Program-made: the position numbers and the translations under genes
Assembly: GCA_963920705.1 (NCBI GenBank)
Contig: OY987239.1
Span: 3,040,376 to 3,104,375, forward strand
DNA from: Odiellus spinosus
Lineage: Eukaryota; Arthropoda; Arachnida; Opiliones; Phalangiidae
DNA: 64,000 bases
Direction of reading: 5' to 3'
Notes under the pieces: generated by a model
What the model was told of the DNA's origin: nothing
What the model saw: the letters and a program-made list of their open reading frames with translations, nothing else
The model's database searches: none
Shown: piece after piece, positions 51,200 through 62,341 of the stretch
How positions within the stretch are numbered: the first letter of the stretch is position 1
How the letters are laid out: each line of letters starts with the position of its first letter

Positions 51200-52696
51200 A
51201 AATTTGAAAATGGGAGATATATAGTGAAATTCCCTTGGAAAACCCAAAAAGGCTACCTCCCTAACAACTTTCCCTTAGCGATAAAAAGGTTCAAACCTTT
51301 AATAAAAAGATTTCAAAACGACCCCAATTTCTTTGAAAAATACAAAACGGTTATAAATGACCAGCTTACAAAAGGGGTAGTTGAAGAGGTGGAAATAGAT
51401 TCTAGCATTCCAGAAAAAGAAGGGACATTTTATTTGCCCCATCAAGGCGCGGTTAACGAAGAAAGGCTTACGACAAAACTTAGGGTAGTTTTAGATGGCT
51501 CAGCCCACGAGCATGGAAAACCTTCAATAAACGACTGCTTAGAAACAGGCCCCAATCTTAACCCTGACCTGTTACTCCTACTTCTTAGGTTTAGAACCCA
51601 CAAAATAGCCATTGTTGCTGACATTGAGAAAGCGTTCTTGCAGGTGGTTTTAGAGGAAGGAGAGAGAGATTCTGTTAGATTTTTATGGGTGGTCGAAGAA
51701 GAATAAAAGCTAGATCCAAACAAATACAAAATCCTACGAATGACACGTGTACCCTTCGGGATATCATCTAGCCCTTACTTGTTAGCAGCTACAATAAAAA
51801 CGCACTTAAAGGCTTACAAAGAATCTGAACCCCTAGTTTACAAAATTCTAAACAGGGATTTGTACTACGATGATTTAGTTACAGGAGTAAACAAATTGGA
51901 ATTTGGAGTAGAAGTTGCGCAAAAGAGTAAAACTATTTTAGAAAAGGCGGGAATGACCCTAAGAAAATGGAAATCAAATTCTATAGAGTTAAAAGAAAGA
52001 TTAGGGCTAGAAAACGAACTCTTGGGACAAAAACAATTAATCGATAAAAACATAGAATTAGAGCAAGAAAAGATTCTTGGAATAAAATGGAATACAACTA
52101 CAGATACATTCACGTACGACCTCTCAAAATTGATAGAATACCTATTGAATATTAAGAAAACAAAAAGATGCTTATTATCAACTCTTGCCCAAATATTCGA
52201 CCCACTAGGGGTCTTAGGTCCTTATACTGTAAGAGCAAAGATGCTTTTCCAAGACACCTGGGAAATGGGGGCAGAAAACGAGGGAATTTTAAAATGGGAT
52301 GATGAATTACCCCCCAAAATTGGAAAACAATTCGAAATTTGGAGTAAAGAAATGATGGAGTTAGCGAAATTAAAAATACCCAGATATTACTTACAGGAAC
52401 TTAAAGGGGTGGTCTCACAACAAGCTTTACATTGTTTTACAGACGCGAGTCTAAAAGCTTTCGCAGCGGTAGTGTATGTTAGGACAGTAACGACAAATGG
52501 GAAAATTCACACCAAATTAGTTACCGCAAAGACAAGAGTAGCTCCATTAAAAAACAAAATGACAATTACCAAATTAGAATTGACGGGTTGCTTGGTGGGC
52601 GCTCGCTTAGTGAGCTACATAAAAGAAATATTCGAAAACCCAGATATCGAAATAAACTTTTGGACAGATTCAGCGGTGGCCCTAGGATGGATTTAG
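51200..52696 (+). pseudogene. BEL/Pao reverse transcriptase and RNase H
   Basis: The RT region has LRVVLDGSAHEHGKPSINDC, IAIVADIEKAFLQV (first catalytic Asp) and, after a TAA at 51704, VPFGISSSPYLLAA and LYYDDLVTG, the polymerase Asp-Asp motif (YYDD where most relatives have YVDD). RNase H follows, with HCFTDASLKAF, ITKLELTG and INFWTDSAVALGWI, providing the acidic residues. A TAG at 52694 interrupts just after that motif. The frame is otherwise continuous. Confidence 0.85.
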
Positions 52697-54500
52697 TCTA
52701 ATGCTAAGGATTGGAAACCTTTTGTCTCGAATCGAGTCAATGAAATTCACAACCATACCAAAAAGGAACAATGGAGACATTGCCCTGGAAACGCTAACCC
52801 CGCTGATCTACCTACAAGGGGGATCAAAGCATCCGAATTAATTAATTGCAATATCTGGTGGGAGGGTCCAAATTGGTTGAGAGAGCCTAGAACAAATTGG
52901 CCAAGAGCTAACCAAAGTATAGCGGGTTATGAATCTGAATTAGATATAGAAAGAAGAAAGACAGTATTATTCACAAAAACAGAGGAGATCTTAGGCATAC
53001 ACAAGTTGATAGATCTAAACAAACATAGTTGGCTTACAAAGGTGATCTAAGTCACAGGGTACCTGCTAAGGTTCATACAAGGTTGTAAAAAGTCGAAAAC
53101 AAAACAAGATGCCCTAACCAGCGAAGAATTAGACAAGGCAGAGAAGCAATGGGTTAGGGACATCCAAGCTGAGCATTATCCGAACGAAATCCAAAACTTA
53201 AAAAACAAAACAAAAATACCAAATAATTCAAAAATTCAAACATTAACTCCTTTCTTAGACCCAGGTGGTTTGTTAAGAGTAGGCGGTAGGCTAAGTGAAG
53301 CATATTTAAACTATAACGAAAAACATCCAATTATTTTGAGTAAAAAACAACGCCTGTCCGTTCTTCTGATAAGAAGGAGCCATAACAAAATGCTTCATTC
53401 CGGTGTAATGAGTACGCTCACCGACTTGAGAGAAAATTATTGGATAGTTTCCGGTCGGCAATTGACAAAAATTCTGCTGAAAAAATGTATTGTATGCAAT
53501 AAAATTAACGCCCGCGCCGGACAAGTCCAAGTAGCTCAATTGCCAAAATCACGCGTAATAGAAACCCCGCCCTTCGAAACTATAGGCCTCGATTTCGCGT
53601 GACCTTTACTCGTAAAGACGGAGAAGAAAAAAGAGATGAAAAAGGTGTACATCCTTTTAATAACTTGCGCAGTTACAAGGGCTGTTCATTTGGAGGTCGT
53701 CGATTCATTAAATACGGAACATTTCTTACTCGCTATGACTCGTTTTATATCGAGGCGTGGAATACCGAGTTTTATCTATAGTGATAACGCAAAGACGTTT
53801 AAACGGGCGGAAAAAGATATTAACGATATTTGGCGCAATTTAAATGCGCGTGAAATACAAGAGTATTGCGGGAAAGAAGGTATATCATGGAGATATATAG
53901 CGGAACGAGCCTCCTGGTGGGGAGGAATGTATGAACGTATGGTTCGAACCACAAAAAACCAACTAAAAAAGATTTTAGGATCAGCCGCGTTAAACCATAC
54001 GGAAATGGAGACGGTGCTTACTCAAACGGAAGCGGTTATCAACTCGCGCCCAATCACATTCGTATACAATCAGCCAAATGAACCAAGTCCATTAACGCCG
54101 GCTCATTTTTTAATCGGGAGGCGAATTCAAACTTTACCTAATCGGAGGATAAAACAAAATGAGAATTTTACGAGTACGCGGCAAGAACAAATAATTCGCT
54201 GGAAATACCGACAAAACATAATGGACCGCTTATGGAAAAGATGGAGATCTGATTACCTATTGAATCTCAGAACGGCCCATCATATCGACAAAACAATAAC
54301 AACCGAATCCAATTTCAAAGCGGGAGACGTCGTCATGATTCATGACGATAAACAGCCAAGACAAACTTGGAATATCGGTCTAATAACTGCAATCCAACCA
54401 GGACGTGACGGAAAGATCCGCTCGTGTCTAGTTAAAATATCTACAGGAAACATTATTAGACGTCCGGTTCAATTACTTTATTTGTTAGAGTTGCCCGAAC

Positions 54501-54505
<5 letters not shown>
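52697..54505 (+). pseudogene. BEL/Pao integrase
   Basis: Frame continuous with RNase H but for stops at 53048 and 53600. The N-terminal zinc-binding HHCC is visible in RRSHNKMLHSG and LLKKCIVCNK. The catalytic residues are in TIGLDFA, then FIYSDNAKTFK, and WWGGMYERMVR (Glu). A C-terminal region with GDVVMIHDDKQPRQTWNIG and QLLYLLELPEQ ends at 54505. The stop at 53600 falls directly after the first catalytic Asp block. A 27-base A-run follows the stop. Confidence 0.85.
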
Positions 54506-54534
<29 letters not shown>

Positions 54535-54587
54535 AAAATTAAATGCTTCAAAAATTCATTAAAATTTGTTCCGCATTTGCGGGGGAG

Positions 54588-55002
54588 TGTAAAATCTTTG
54601 TAGAGATTACACGATAAAATTATGACATGTAAATGGACCAAAGAAAAGTTGGTCTAAGGTTTAAAACTATCTTCGAATACAAGCGCGAGGGGTTTTTCCC
54701 CAAAATTATAAGAAAAGAAAATGCCTCTCTATAGGAACAAACTAGAAGGCGTGTGGCGACGATATCAGAGAGGGAAAGGTGGAATCTTCCAATAACCCCC
54801 TTTCTTTTGTTGATCGCCAACGCTCGGCCAAAATCGCCAATTCTATATTGAGAATAATTTTCACTCTTTAGTAAATCTCGAAACCTGCTTTGAGTAGGTT
54901 ATGGCCCGCACAAATAGGGTAAAATAAAGTTGCTTAAAAAATAAGAATGAGTTTCATTAAAATTTACAAATTAAAAACAACAAACTAATAACAAACTTTA
55001 CA
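54588..55002 (+). repeat. BEL/Pao 3' LTR
   Basis: Full 415-bp LTR, TGTAAAATC...ACTTTACA, followed by GCGGG. It is the uninterrupted template that shows how the 5' LTR was split. Confidence 0.9.
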
Positions 55003-55329
55003 GCGGGAGCTCGAGGGAATATTTTTGGATATGGCAAAAACAAGAACTTAATCAATTTACTTTTAAAAAGATCGAATAACGTGCTGCGATCGAGATTAAG
55101 AAAGATGTCGCGTGCCCCCTAGGATATTTAATCTTAAACCACAGTTATAGGGCCCCATAATTTAGAACAACAATAACCGATTATAAAGTTTGTACAATAT
55201 AAAATAATCATATATATTAAATCATTTCAATTTAAACTTGTAAATTTGCAATTTTAATTACCTACCACTAAATAAAAAAAATGGGTTAATTGATTTACTA
55301 GTGTTTATTTTTCCAAAAGCAAACACTAA

Positions 55330-56120
55330 TTATACAAAAACGTTGTTTTGCTTCGCACTTCAAAAAAGTGCATTTATAGGTAAGAATATCAAACCCGTGA
55401 AGGGACAGAAATTATAAATTATCGTTGAAAGAAATATGAATGTCACAGTCTAAGAAATCAGAAAGCTATAATGAAATAATTAATATGAATAAAAAAATTA
55501 CATATAAATTCGGCCTATCGAAACTTTAAATTATGTAGAAGTCATTCGTAGAAATCACTCTTGGAAAGGGTAACTTAAAGCCTACTATGCGTTTAATGGT
55601 AGAATTGCGTAATACCAATTAGTTTAAGCTGGCGCTTTTGAAATGTTTAGTTTTTAGGGTGAAGAATTATAGTTCCTTAAGAGGGGTTGCCGTTTGGATG
55701 CCACTCGAGATTTTGAGCATGTTTCACCACGGGGTATATACTAACAAACTTTACTTGTGCCTTATCGTCACCTGACACCTCTGCCAAAGTTTAGTTGATT
55801 CTTACTTTTTCCGTTCTCCTAGACTTTGGTGATATCTTATGGTGATGGTTGCAGTTTCCAGCTTGTAAAAGCAAACACTCGGTTTTTTATAACCTTTACA
55901 TTCTTTAACTCTACATAATTTAAAGTTTCGATAGGCCGAATTTATATGTAATTTTTTTATTCATATTAATTATTTCATTATAGCTTTCTGATTTCTTAGA
56001 CTGTGACATTCATATTTCTTTCAACGATAATTTATAATTTCTGTCCCTTCACGGGTTTGATATTCTAACCTATAAATGCACTTTTTTGAAGTGCGAAGCA
56101 AAACAACGTTTTTGTATAAT
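55330..56120. repeat. MITE with ~215-bp inverted arms, CATATAAATTCGGCCTAT family
   Basis: Arms 55330-55546 and 55905-56120 are near-perfect inverse copies (TATACAAAAACGTTGTTTTG; TCAAACCCGTGAAGGGACAG; ACATATAAATTCGGCCTATC). About 360 bp of spacer lie between, with no long frame. The element at 8155-8670 is a partial relative. Such long arms would form hairpin RNA if transcribed. Confidence 0.8.
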
Positions 56121-57971
56121 AGATCTTTTAGTCGATAGACAAGTACTCGAAAAAGCAAGTTTGTCGAGCACTCTTTCGGATACCCTAAAGGTGCGTTCAC
56201 ACTAAACAATTTTTGCCAAACGTTTTGCTCTACACTTTTACTCGCGCAAATTCTTTTTCAGATAGAGACTCGAAATATGCGCAACTCTTAATGCAATTTT
56301 CTTAACTTCACGCCTGTTATAAAGACTTTTTTCTAGTTTTAAATATTCAAATTAAAGGGCGTAATTGACGAATTATCTAAAATATACATATCTTAAGTCT
56401 ATGGGTTCCATCGTGTTCAATGTTGGCGACCTGGGCTCCCTTAATTTCGCGATCCGATTCATCAGGAAAGTGACATCTATCTCGAACAACTTTCAAATTG
56501 AAAATGACCAAAATAAAAACCTTATAGCTGGTATTTCAAAGCAAAGAGATAGTTTCGAAAGCATTGTTTACTTTTATGGAATAAAAATATATACTTTTGG
56601 TATATCAAAAAAAGGTTTTATTTATAAATTTTTAAGTTTTAATTAATTGCAAAAATACACGAAACATATTATTAATCGCTAAAAATGCAGTCGCCGTAGA
56701 GTAACCAACAAAGAGAATGACTACAACTCATTACTCAAATGATACGAAAATTATTGGAAAAGGTGGGAAAGACTATGCGTTTTAAATAGTGATAATGATT
56801 CAATACTCAAGTTTTCAGTAAAAGAAACCTCCGAATTTATCAACAAGTCAGGGAATTTTAATATTGTCCGTTAGACACAGTTTTACGTGGTGCAGGAACG
56901 TTAGAAACATTTTGAGGTCTTATTCTAAAACTATCCATCAATTAAAATCCGTCACGAGTCCGGCTACACAATTCTCCTAGTTTGCGTCGTCTGCTCTTTC
57001 TAGAAAGTTCTTCACACGCGGTAAACGGATGTGTTGTCCGGTTTTCAATGCGTTTCTCGCGGTGTTAAAGTCTAATTTTACGATAATCGTCAATATTTAG
57101 CGTAAGTAGCGTCTAATTATTACAGTTTTGGTCATAATATTCGCTGAACTATCGCGAAATGATTGAAATAAGTTTAGAATGAATCTAGGCGTTTTTGATG
57201 AGGCATTGAAACGGCGGTTTCGGCGACCGTTCTCGTGACGGGATTTAAGTGTTACGGAATATTGAAAAGCTACCCATGTCCTTAGTCCTATTTGGTGAAT
57301 GAATTTTAATATCAACAATTTACATTAGATTTTCGAATAACTAGCATTGTCAATTTCAATCGTTTAAATTAGTCAAAAAGTAGGCTTAACAAGGATCCGT
57401 AGAGATCGTGCGATTTGATAGCTCGTCGTTATCTCCGGCAAACGTTTTTAGAAGTGTTGGATTCTATTTTTTCCACGTGTTAGTTTTATTTCGAGCCCAT
57501 GCACTTTCAAGAAATTCGGGGCCCTCTTCCTTTAATTTTGGGGGCCCCTGTCAAATTTTACAAATATACTACAGCCTACTTGGCCCGAGTGTGGCGTCGC
57601 CACTGCTCTTGAATATAAAATATGCTTCTTATCAAACTCCAATATTTCATTAATTATATAATAATTAGTATGACCATTTTTGGCCCATAATTACGTTTAT
57701 TTGATGTAGGAAATACAGGCTGCTAAGCTAGTAAGCTTGTAAGCAACCACCCAAAGAATAATAGATCCTTTAAAAACCGTATAATTTCTGCGTTTTGTAC
57801 CTATAATAGTGTTATTTTTGTGGACTTTGTACTGGGAGCCCTGAATTCTTAGCTACTGTCCCATGGTCATTCCCACCGACGACAAGATAGCCGACATTCT
57901 CAATAAATCATTACCAAGAGAAAAATTGAATTTTTAATGTCGAAAATTAGCATACATCGAGAAGGGCCGGG
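56121..57971. other. Unassigned AT-rich DNA
   Basis: No gene or RNA recognised. Frames at 56365-56646 and 57408-57653 have no coding character that I can see. A sequence near 57370 faintly resembles the AGGCTTAGCTGG MITE arm. Confidence 0.3.
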
Positions 57972-57976
57972 TGATA

Positions 57977-58199
57977 TGTTGGAAATCAGACTATATCTAT
58001 TTACCGCTTTCTCTACTTTCCTATTGGGAGGATGGAGATACTAACTCCATCTACCTTTCTCATCCAAAATACCAACATGTATATTTCTTATATTTGCTCT
58101 TTGTAAATAATAAATGCGTAGTAACTTCTCGATATAAACAGCTGTGTGGTTGTATAATCTCTCCTACGTAATAATAGCTTTAACTTATCAAATCTAATA
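57977..58199 (+). repeat. Copia-type 5' LTR
   Basis: 223 bp, TGTTGG...CTAATA. Unlike most LTRs it does not end in CA; the end is fixed by the adjacent primer-binding site and the identical 3' LTR end. Confidence 0.85.
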
Positions 58200-58336
58200 G
58201 GTTATGGGCCCAGGACATTCTTCCATTGCGCCATTAGTGATCGCTGATTACAAATGTGATAAGTGATTTGTTGTCTCGCATCGTATATATTATAGAACTT
58301 AAAAATATTAGATAGTGACCAAGACTTAAACTAACA

Positions 58337-59062
58337 ATGGCAGGCACGATTTCGGGAGTTATGAATTTCGAAAAACTCGAAGGGAAATCCAATAATAAAG
58401 AGTGGAAATTCGCTATGGAACTCTACCTCACTGATAAGGATCTATGGGACTTTGTTGATGGAACTAAGACAGCAACAGATGATGCAGTGAAAGCTAAGAA
58501 AGCGTACTCGAAGATTGGTCTTGGCGTTCAGCCACATATCTACACAGAAATCCGAGATTTACCCGATAAGAACGGACAAGCGGCATGGAACGAACTTCAG
58601 AAACGTTTTGAAGATAAAGGATTTGCACGTAAGGCGCACCTTATCTCTTAATTGATCAATATTCGCTTCGATGATTGCAAGGGAATGGCGGATTATTTGA
58701 ATAAAAAGAAAACGCTGGCCTTGAAACTTAAGGCGATCTCTACGAATATAGCCTACGAATATATCCTAGCCAGCTTACTGGAAATGTATAATCCTTTAGT
58801 AATGGCACTAGAAAACTGCGGACAAAAGGTCACGACAGATTTGGTGGTAACAAGGTTGTTGCAAGAAGCTGACAAAACCGTATCGAAACCGATTGGGGAG
58901 TCTGCCCACATATCCAAAGGAAACACACTAAAGAAACGTTTCAGAGGGAAATGCAACAAGTGCCACAAATTAGGCCATAAAGCGACGGATTGTTGGGCAT
59001 CACGTAAAGAACCAACGAAAGGAAAGGATGGCGATAAAAGCGACAAGATAAAGGAAACATAA
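58337..59062 (+). pseudogene. Copia gag with one in-frame stop
   Basis: ATG 58337 starts AGTISGVMNFEKLEGKSN, followed by WKFAMELYLTDKDLWDFVDG and AWNELQKRFEDKGFARKAHL, the conserved copia gag core (UBN2-type). TAA at 58649 interrupts, the frame then resumes (MADYLNKKKTLALKLKA) and ends with a zinc knuckle CNKCHKLGHKATDC and a basic tail at 59062. Confidence 0.85.
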
Positions 59063-59089
59063 AGCGCACATCCATTACGAAAATAAAGG

Positions 59090-59898
59090 TACAGCGAAAA
59101 GAACGGGTGAATGGTTCATCGACTCAGGCGCTACATCACATATGACAGCGCAGATAGAGTGGATTGAGAACTTTCAGAGCGAACCCCCTAAAAGTATCCA
59201 GACTAGGAACGTTACAATCAACTGGGATTGGAAACGTCACATTACCAGTAAAAGTCAAAGGGCAAGTGACTTCTTTCCGCTTGAGCAAAGTTTTAGTGGT
59301 TCCTAACTTATGCGAGAACTTAATATCAGTTAATACTGCGTGCTACCTAAAGAATAGATCACCCACAGTAGCATTGAAAGAGAAAACTCCTTTCGAAGTA
59401 TGGACTGGCAAAAGGCCAAATCTAAGCGATTTGAAAGTCTTCGGATGCAAAGCGTTTGCTCACATCCCAAAAGAGAAAAGGAAGAAGTGGGATATGAAGT
59501 CAACCGAACTAATGTTCGTAGGCTACAGTTCCACACAGAAAGGATACCGATTAATGGATCCGATAACATTTCACTTAACTGTCTCAAGGGACGTCATATT
59601 CATCGAAAGCCAAATGGCAAGAACGGATGAACCAAAAGTAAATACAGAACCATTTCTTGTGGAAGTAACACCTGTTACAAGCGCTGTGCAGGAAGCCGTT
59701 GCACCCGTCGTACCTCTAAGGGAAGTTGAGAGGCATGAAGTTCTCGTCAGGGAACCCGAGGCTCCCATCTTGATAAACGACGAATCTCAAAATATTCAAG
59801 AGGTTTTGGCGCAAGAAGAGCATGAAGGTGACGTACAAGCGAATGAACAGAGACGCTATCCTGCAAGGAACAGGCGCCCCCCCCATTCGCTATGGTAG
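59090..59898 (+). pseudogene. Copia protease remnant fused to integrase C-terminal part
   Basis: GEWFIDSGATSHMTAQ at about 59108 is the protease active site (DSGA). A frame change follows near 59200, then VLVVPNLCENLISVN. Immediately after comes TACYLKNRSPTVAL, TPFEVWTGKRPNLSDLKVFG, which belongs to the end of the integrase core. So the zinc-binding domain and most of the catalytic core, including the D,D residues, are deleted at about 59335. The rest to 59898 is the variable integrase C-terminus. Confidence 0.85.
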
Positions 59899-61183
59899 AG
59901 ATGAATATGCAGATTACGCCAAAGAGAGAAGCTCGTCAACGGATACCGATTCAGAGAACTGCGAAGATCTTTTTCCTATAATTACTCAAAGCAATTACGT
60001 TTTACTCACTAACGAAATAAACGAACTCAGTAAAAACGAACCAAGTTCATACGAAGAAGCGATGCAAGGCTTGGACGCTGAAAAATGGAAAGCAGCCATG
60101 CGAAAAGAGCACTATTCTATACAGAAAAATGAAACGTATGAACTCGTTAATCTACCAGACGATCCCACAGCCATCGGAAGTAAATGGGTTTTCAAAATTA
60201 AGCGGAAGGCTGACGGATCAGTTGAACGATATAAGGCTCGACTAGTAGTACAGGGATGCTTCCAGAAAGATGGAATAGACTACTCGGAAACCTTCGCGCC
60301 AGTTGTTAAGTATACAACATTGCGTCTACTACTGGCACTGGCAGCTCTTTTTGATTGGGACGTCGATCAGATGGACGTCGTGACAGCCTATTTGAACGGT
60401 AACATAGAAGAAGAAATCTTTATGAAACAACCCAAAGGATATGAAAAGAACGATCCTAACGGTAAAGTTTTGGTCTGTAAGCTAAGGAAAGCCCTATTTG
60501 GACTAAAACAAGCTGGCAGAGCTTGGTATGCAAAGTTAGATGGTATGCTGCAAAGAATTGGTCTAACATGCGCCACCTTCGACTGTTGCGTTTATTACCA
60601 AATGAAAGATGGCGTAAACGGCGAAGTGCTAATAGTGGCAGTATATGTAGACGACCTGCTTATCTTCTCCAACAACAAAAAGATCAAGTCTTGGCTACAA
60701 TCCGAACTTCGAAAGAATTTCGAAATGACGAACCTTGGCGAAGCGCATTATATTCTTGGCATTCGTATTATGCGCGATCGTGAAAAAGGGATCATAAGTT
60801 TGGACCAATCCAATTGTATTGAAGATCTACTTAAAACGTACCACATGCACGATAGCAAGCCCGTCATCACACCGTTGGACAAAAACTCGTCACTGTCAAA
60901 GCTAATGGCGCCGTCGACCGACGCGGAAAAGACCGATATGGCAAAACTTCCCTATCAGTCCGTCATTGGAAAGATGCTTTATGCGGCACTGGCCACAAGG
61001 CCCGATATAGCTCACGCAGTGGGAGTGCTTAGTCAGTATTGCTCTAATCCAGGAAAAGCTCACTGGATGGCCGCAAAAAGACTTATGAGATACCTGCGTG
61101 GTACGACGGATTACAAGTTAACATTTTCAAGATCAGGAGATTCAGAACTAAAAGGCTACGCGGATGCTGACTACGCCAACTGA
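59860..61183 (+). pseudogene. Copia reverse transcriptase
   Basis: Starting in a new frame at a run of eight C (59877-59884), this long frame contains KWKAAMRKEHYSIQKNET, GSKWVFKIKRKADGS, YKARLVVQGCFQKDGIDY, the catalytic VDQMDVVTAYLNG block, LFGLKQAGRAWY and VAVYVDDLLIF (YVDD). RNase H starts near ELKGYADADY. The frame breaks at 61183. Apart from that, the RT itself looks intact. Confidence 0.9.
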
Positions 61184-61607
61184 TAGAAAATCATACACCG
61201 GCTACGTTTTTGTATTGGCAAAGGGCGCAATTTCTTGGAACTCCAAGAAGCAGCCTACCCCACCATTGTCAACGACTGAAGCGGAATATATAGCCATAAC
61301 ATCGGCATGTACCGAAGAAATTTGGCTCCGACGAGGTCTCATTGAGCTCAACGTACAAGGAGCAAATGAACCAACACGAATCTTGTGCGATAACAAAGGC
61401 GCCGTGGATTTAGGAAAGAATACTATATACCACTCGAGAACCAAGCACATCGATGTGAGACATCATTTTATTCGTGAAGCGATTAAAAGAGGAGACACCG
61501 TAGTTCATTGGATTGCTACCGAAGAAATGGTAGCAGATGCCTTAACTAAACAAGTAGAACGGCGCAAAGCGGATTTTTGCAATCACGCTATCGGATTACA
61601 AGAGTAA
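61164..61607 (+). pseudogene. Copia RNase H and C-terminus
   Basis: After the frame change, RKSYTGYVFVLAKGAISWNS, LSTTEAEYIAITSAC, RILCDNKGAV and HSRTKHIDVRHHFIRE are the standard copia RNase H blocks with the acidic residues, followed by VADALTKQV. Intact to its stop at 61607. Confidence 0.9.
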
Positions 61608-61631
61608 TTGAAACACGGGAAAGAGGGAGAC

Positions 61632-61854
61632 TGTTGGAAATCAGACTATATATATTTCCCGCTTTCTCTACTTTCCTATTGGGAGGATGAAGATACTAAC
61701 TCCATCTACCTTTCTCATCCAAAATACCAACATGTATATTTCTTATATTTGCTCTTTGTAAATAATAAATGCGTAGTAACTTCTCGATATAAACAGCTGT
61801 GTGGTTGTATAATCTCTCCTACAAAATAATAGCTTTAACTTATCAAATCTAATA
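61632..61854 (+). repeat. Copia-type 3' LTR
   Basis: 223 bp with about 2% difference from the 5' LTR, followed by TGATG. Confidence 0.85.
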
Positions 61855-61889
61855 TGATGACGTAATACGATGTCTATCAATATAAACAG

Positions 61890-62207
61890 AAGTCGATGAA
61901 ACCCTCCTTTGAAGTCTACTACTCTAATGTTCCATATAGCGCTCCTTTCTGTAGGAGATCGGAGGGGTCCTATTTCATACCCCCTGTCTACGCAAAATTG
62001 GAAATTATCTCTCTCCACAAACGACGACGTTTTTTTGACGAACTCCAAGGCTGCTAGAGATATTCGCTCGACGAACTCCCGCTCCGAAAATATCTACCGT
62101 TAGGAGGCGTACGAATCGCGCTTTTTGAATCTAACCCATACAGAGAGGGGTAGACAAGACCCGGAAGTAATAGACTTCATAGGAGGGTTTCATCGGCTTC
62201 TGATATA
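61890..62207. repeat. MITE, GAAGCCGATGAAACCCTCC family, copy 2
   Basis: GAAGTCGATGAAACCCTCC (61891) and inverse GGAGGGTTTCATCGGCTTC (to about 62203). ATATAAACA before and ATATAAAACA after suggest an 8-9-bp duplication. It is inverted relative to copy 1 at 37616-37943 in its asymmetric interior. Confidence 0.75.
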
Positions 62208-62341
62208 AAACATTAAACTCCCACCTTAACGACTTCCGTATTTCTTATCTATTGTCTGCTCAACTGTTTTATTAACATTTGCTACATAAAAGTTATGTAT
62301 TTATTAAATTAGTGTTAAATTAAACAGCGTTAAGTAATGTT

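Larger units (their letters stand above)
44082..55002 (+). mobile_element. BEL/Pao LTR retrotransposon with 5' LTR split by another element
   Basis: The 5' LTR (44082-about 44466 plus about 48932-48961) and the 3' LTR (54588-55002, 415 bp) differ at only three positions in the 385 compared. GCGGG flanks both outer ends (44077-44081; 55003-55007), the 5-bp target duplication of BEL/Pao. TGGTGCCGAAAACCCGGGA follows the 5' LTR as primer-binding site. The internal region encodes gag, protease, reverse transcriptase/RNase H and integrase, with several stops. A 4.47-kb repeat (44467-48931) interrupts the 5' LTR 30 bp from its end. Element without that insert: about 6.4 kb. Confidence 0.9.
57977..61854 (+). 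mobile_element. Ty1/copia LTR retrotransposon with integrase-core deletion
   Basis: LTRs of 223 bp (57977-58199; 61632-61854) start TGTTGGAAATCAGACTAT and differ at about five positions. TGATA before the first and TGATG after the second are a near-perfect 5-bp target duplication. GGTTATGGGCCCAGG right after the 5' LTR is the primer-binding site known from Drosophila copia (cleaved initiator tRNA-Met). A purine tract GGGAAAGAGGGAGA precedes the 3' LTR. Gag, protease, a remnant of integrase, RT and RNase H follow in order in four or more frames. Confidence 0.9.

Noticed and set aside
61909-62103. ORFs in the MITEs at 37.7 and 61.9 kb
   Set aside because: Short frames within non-coding inverted-repeat elements; not conserved in reading frame between the copies.
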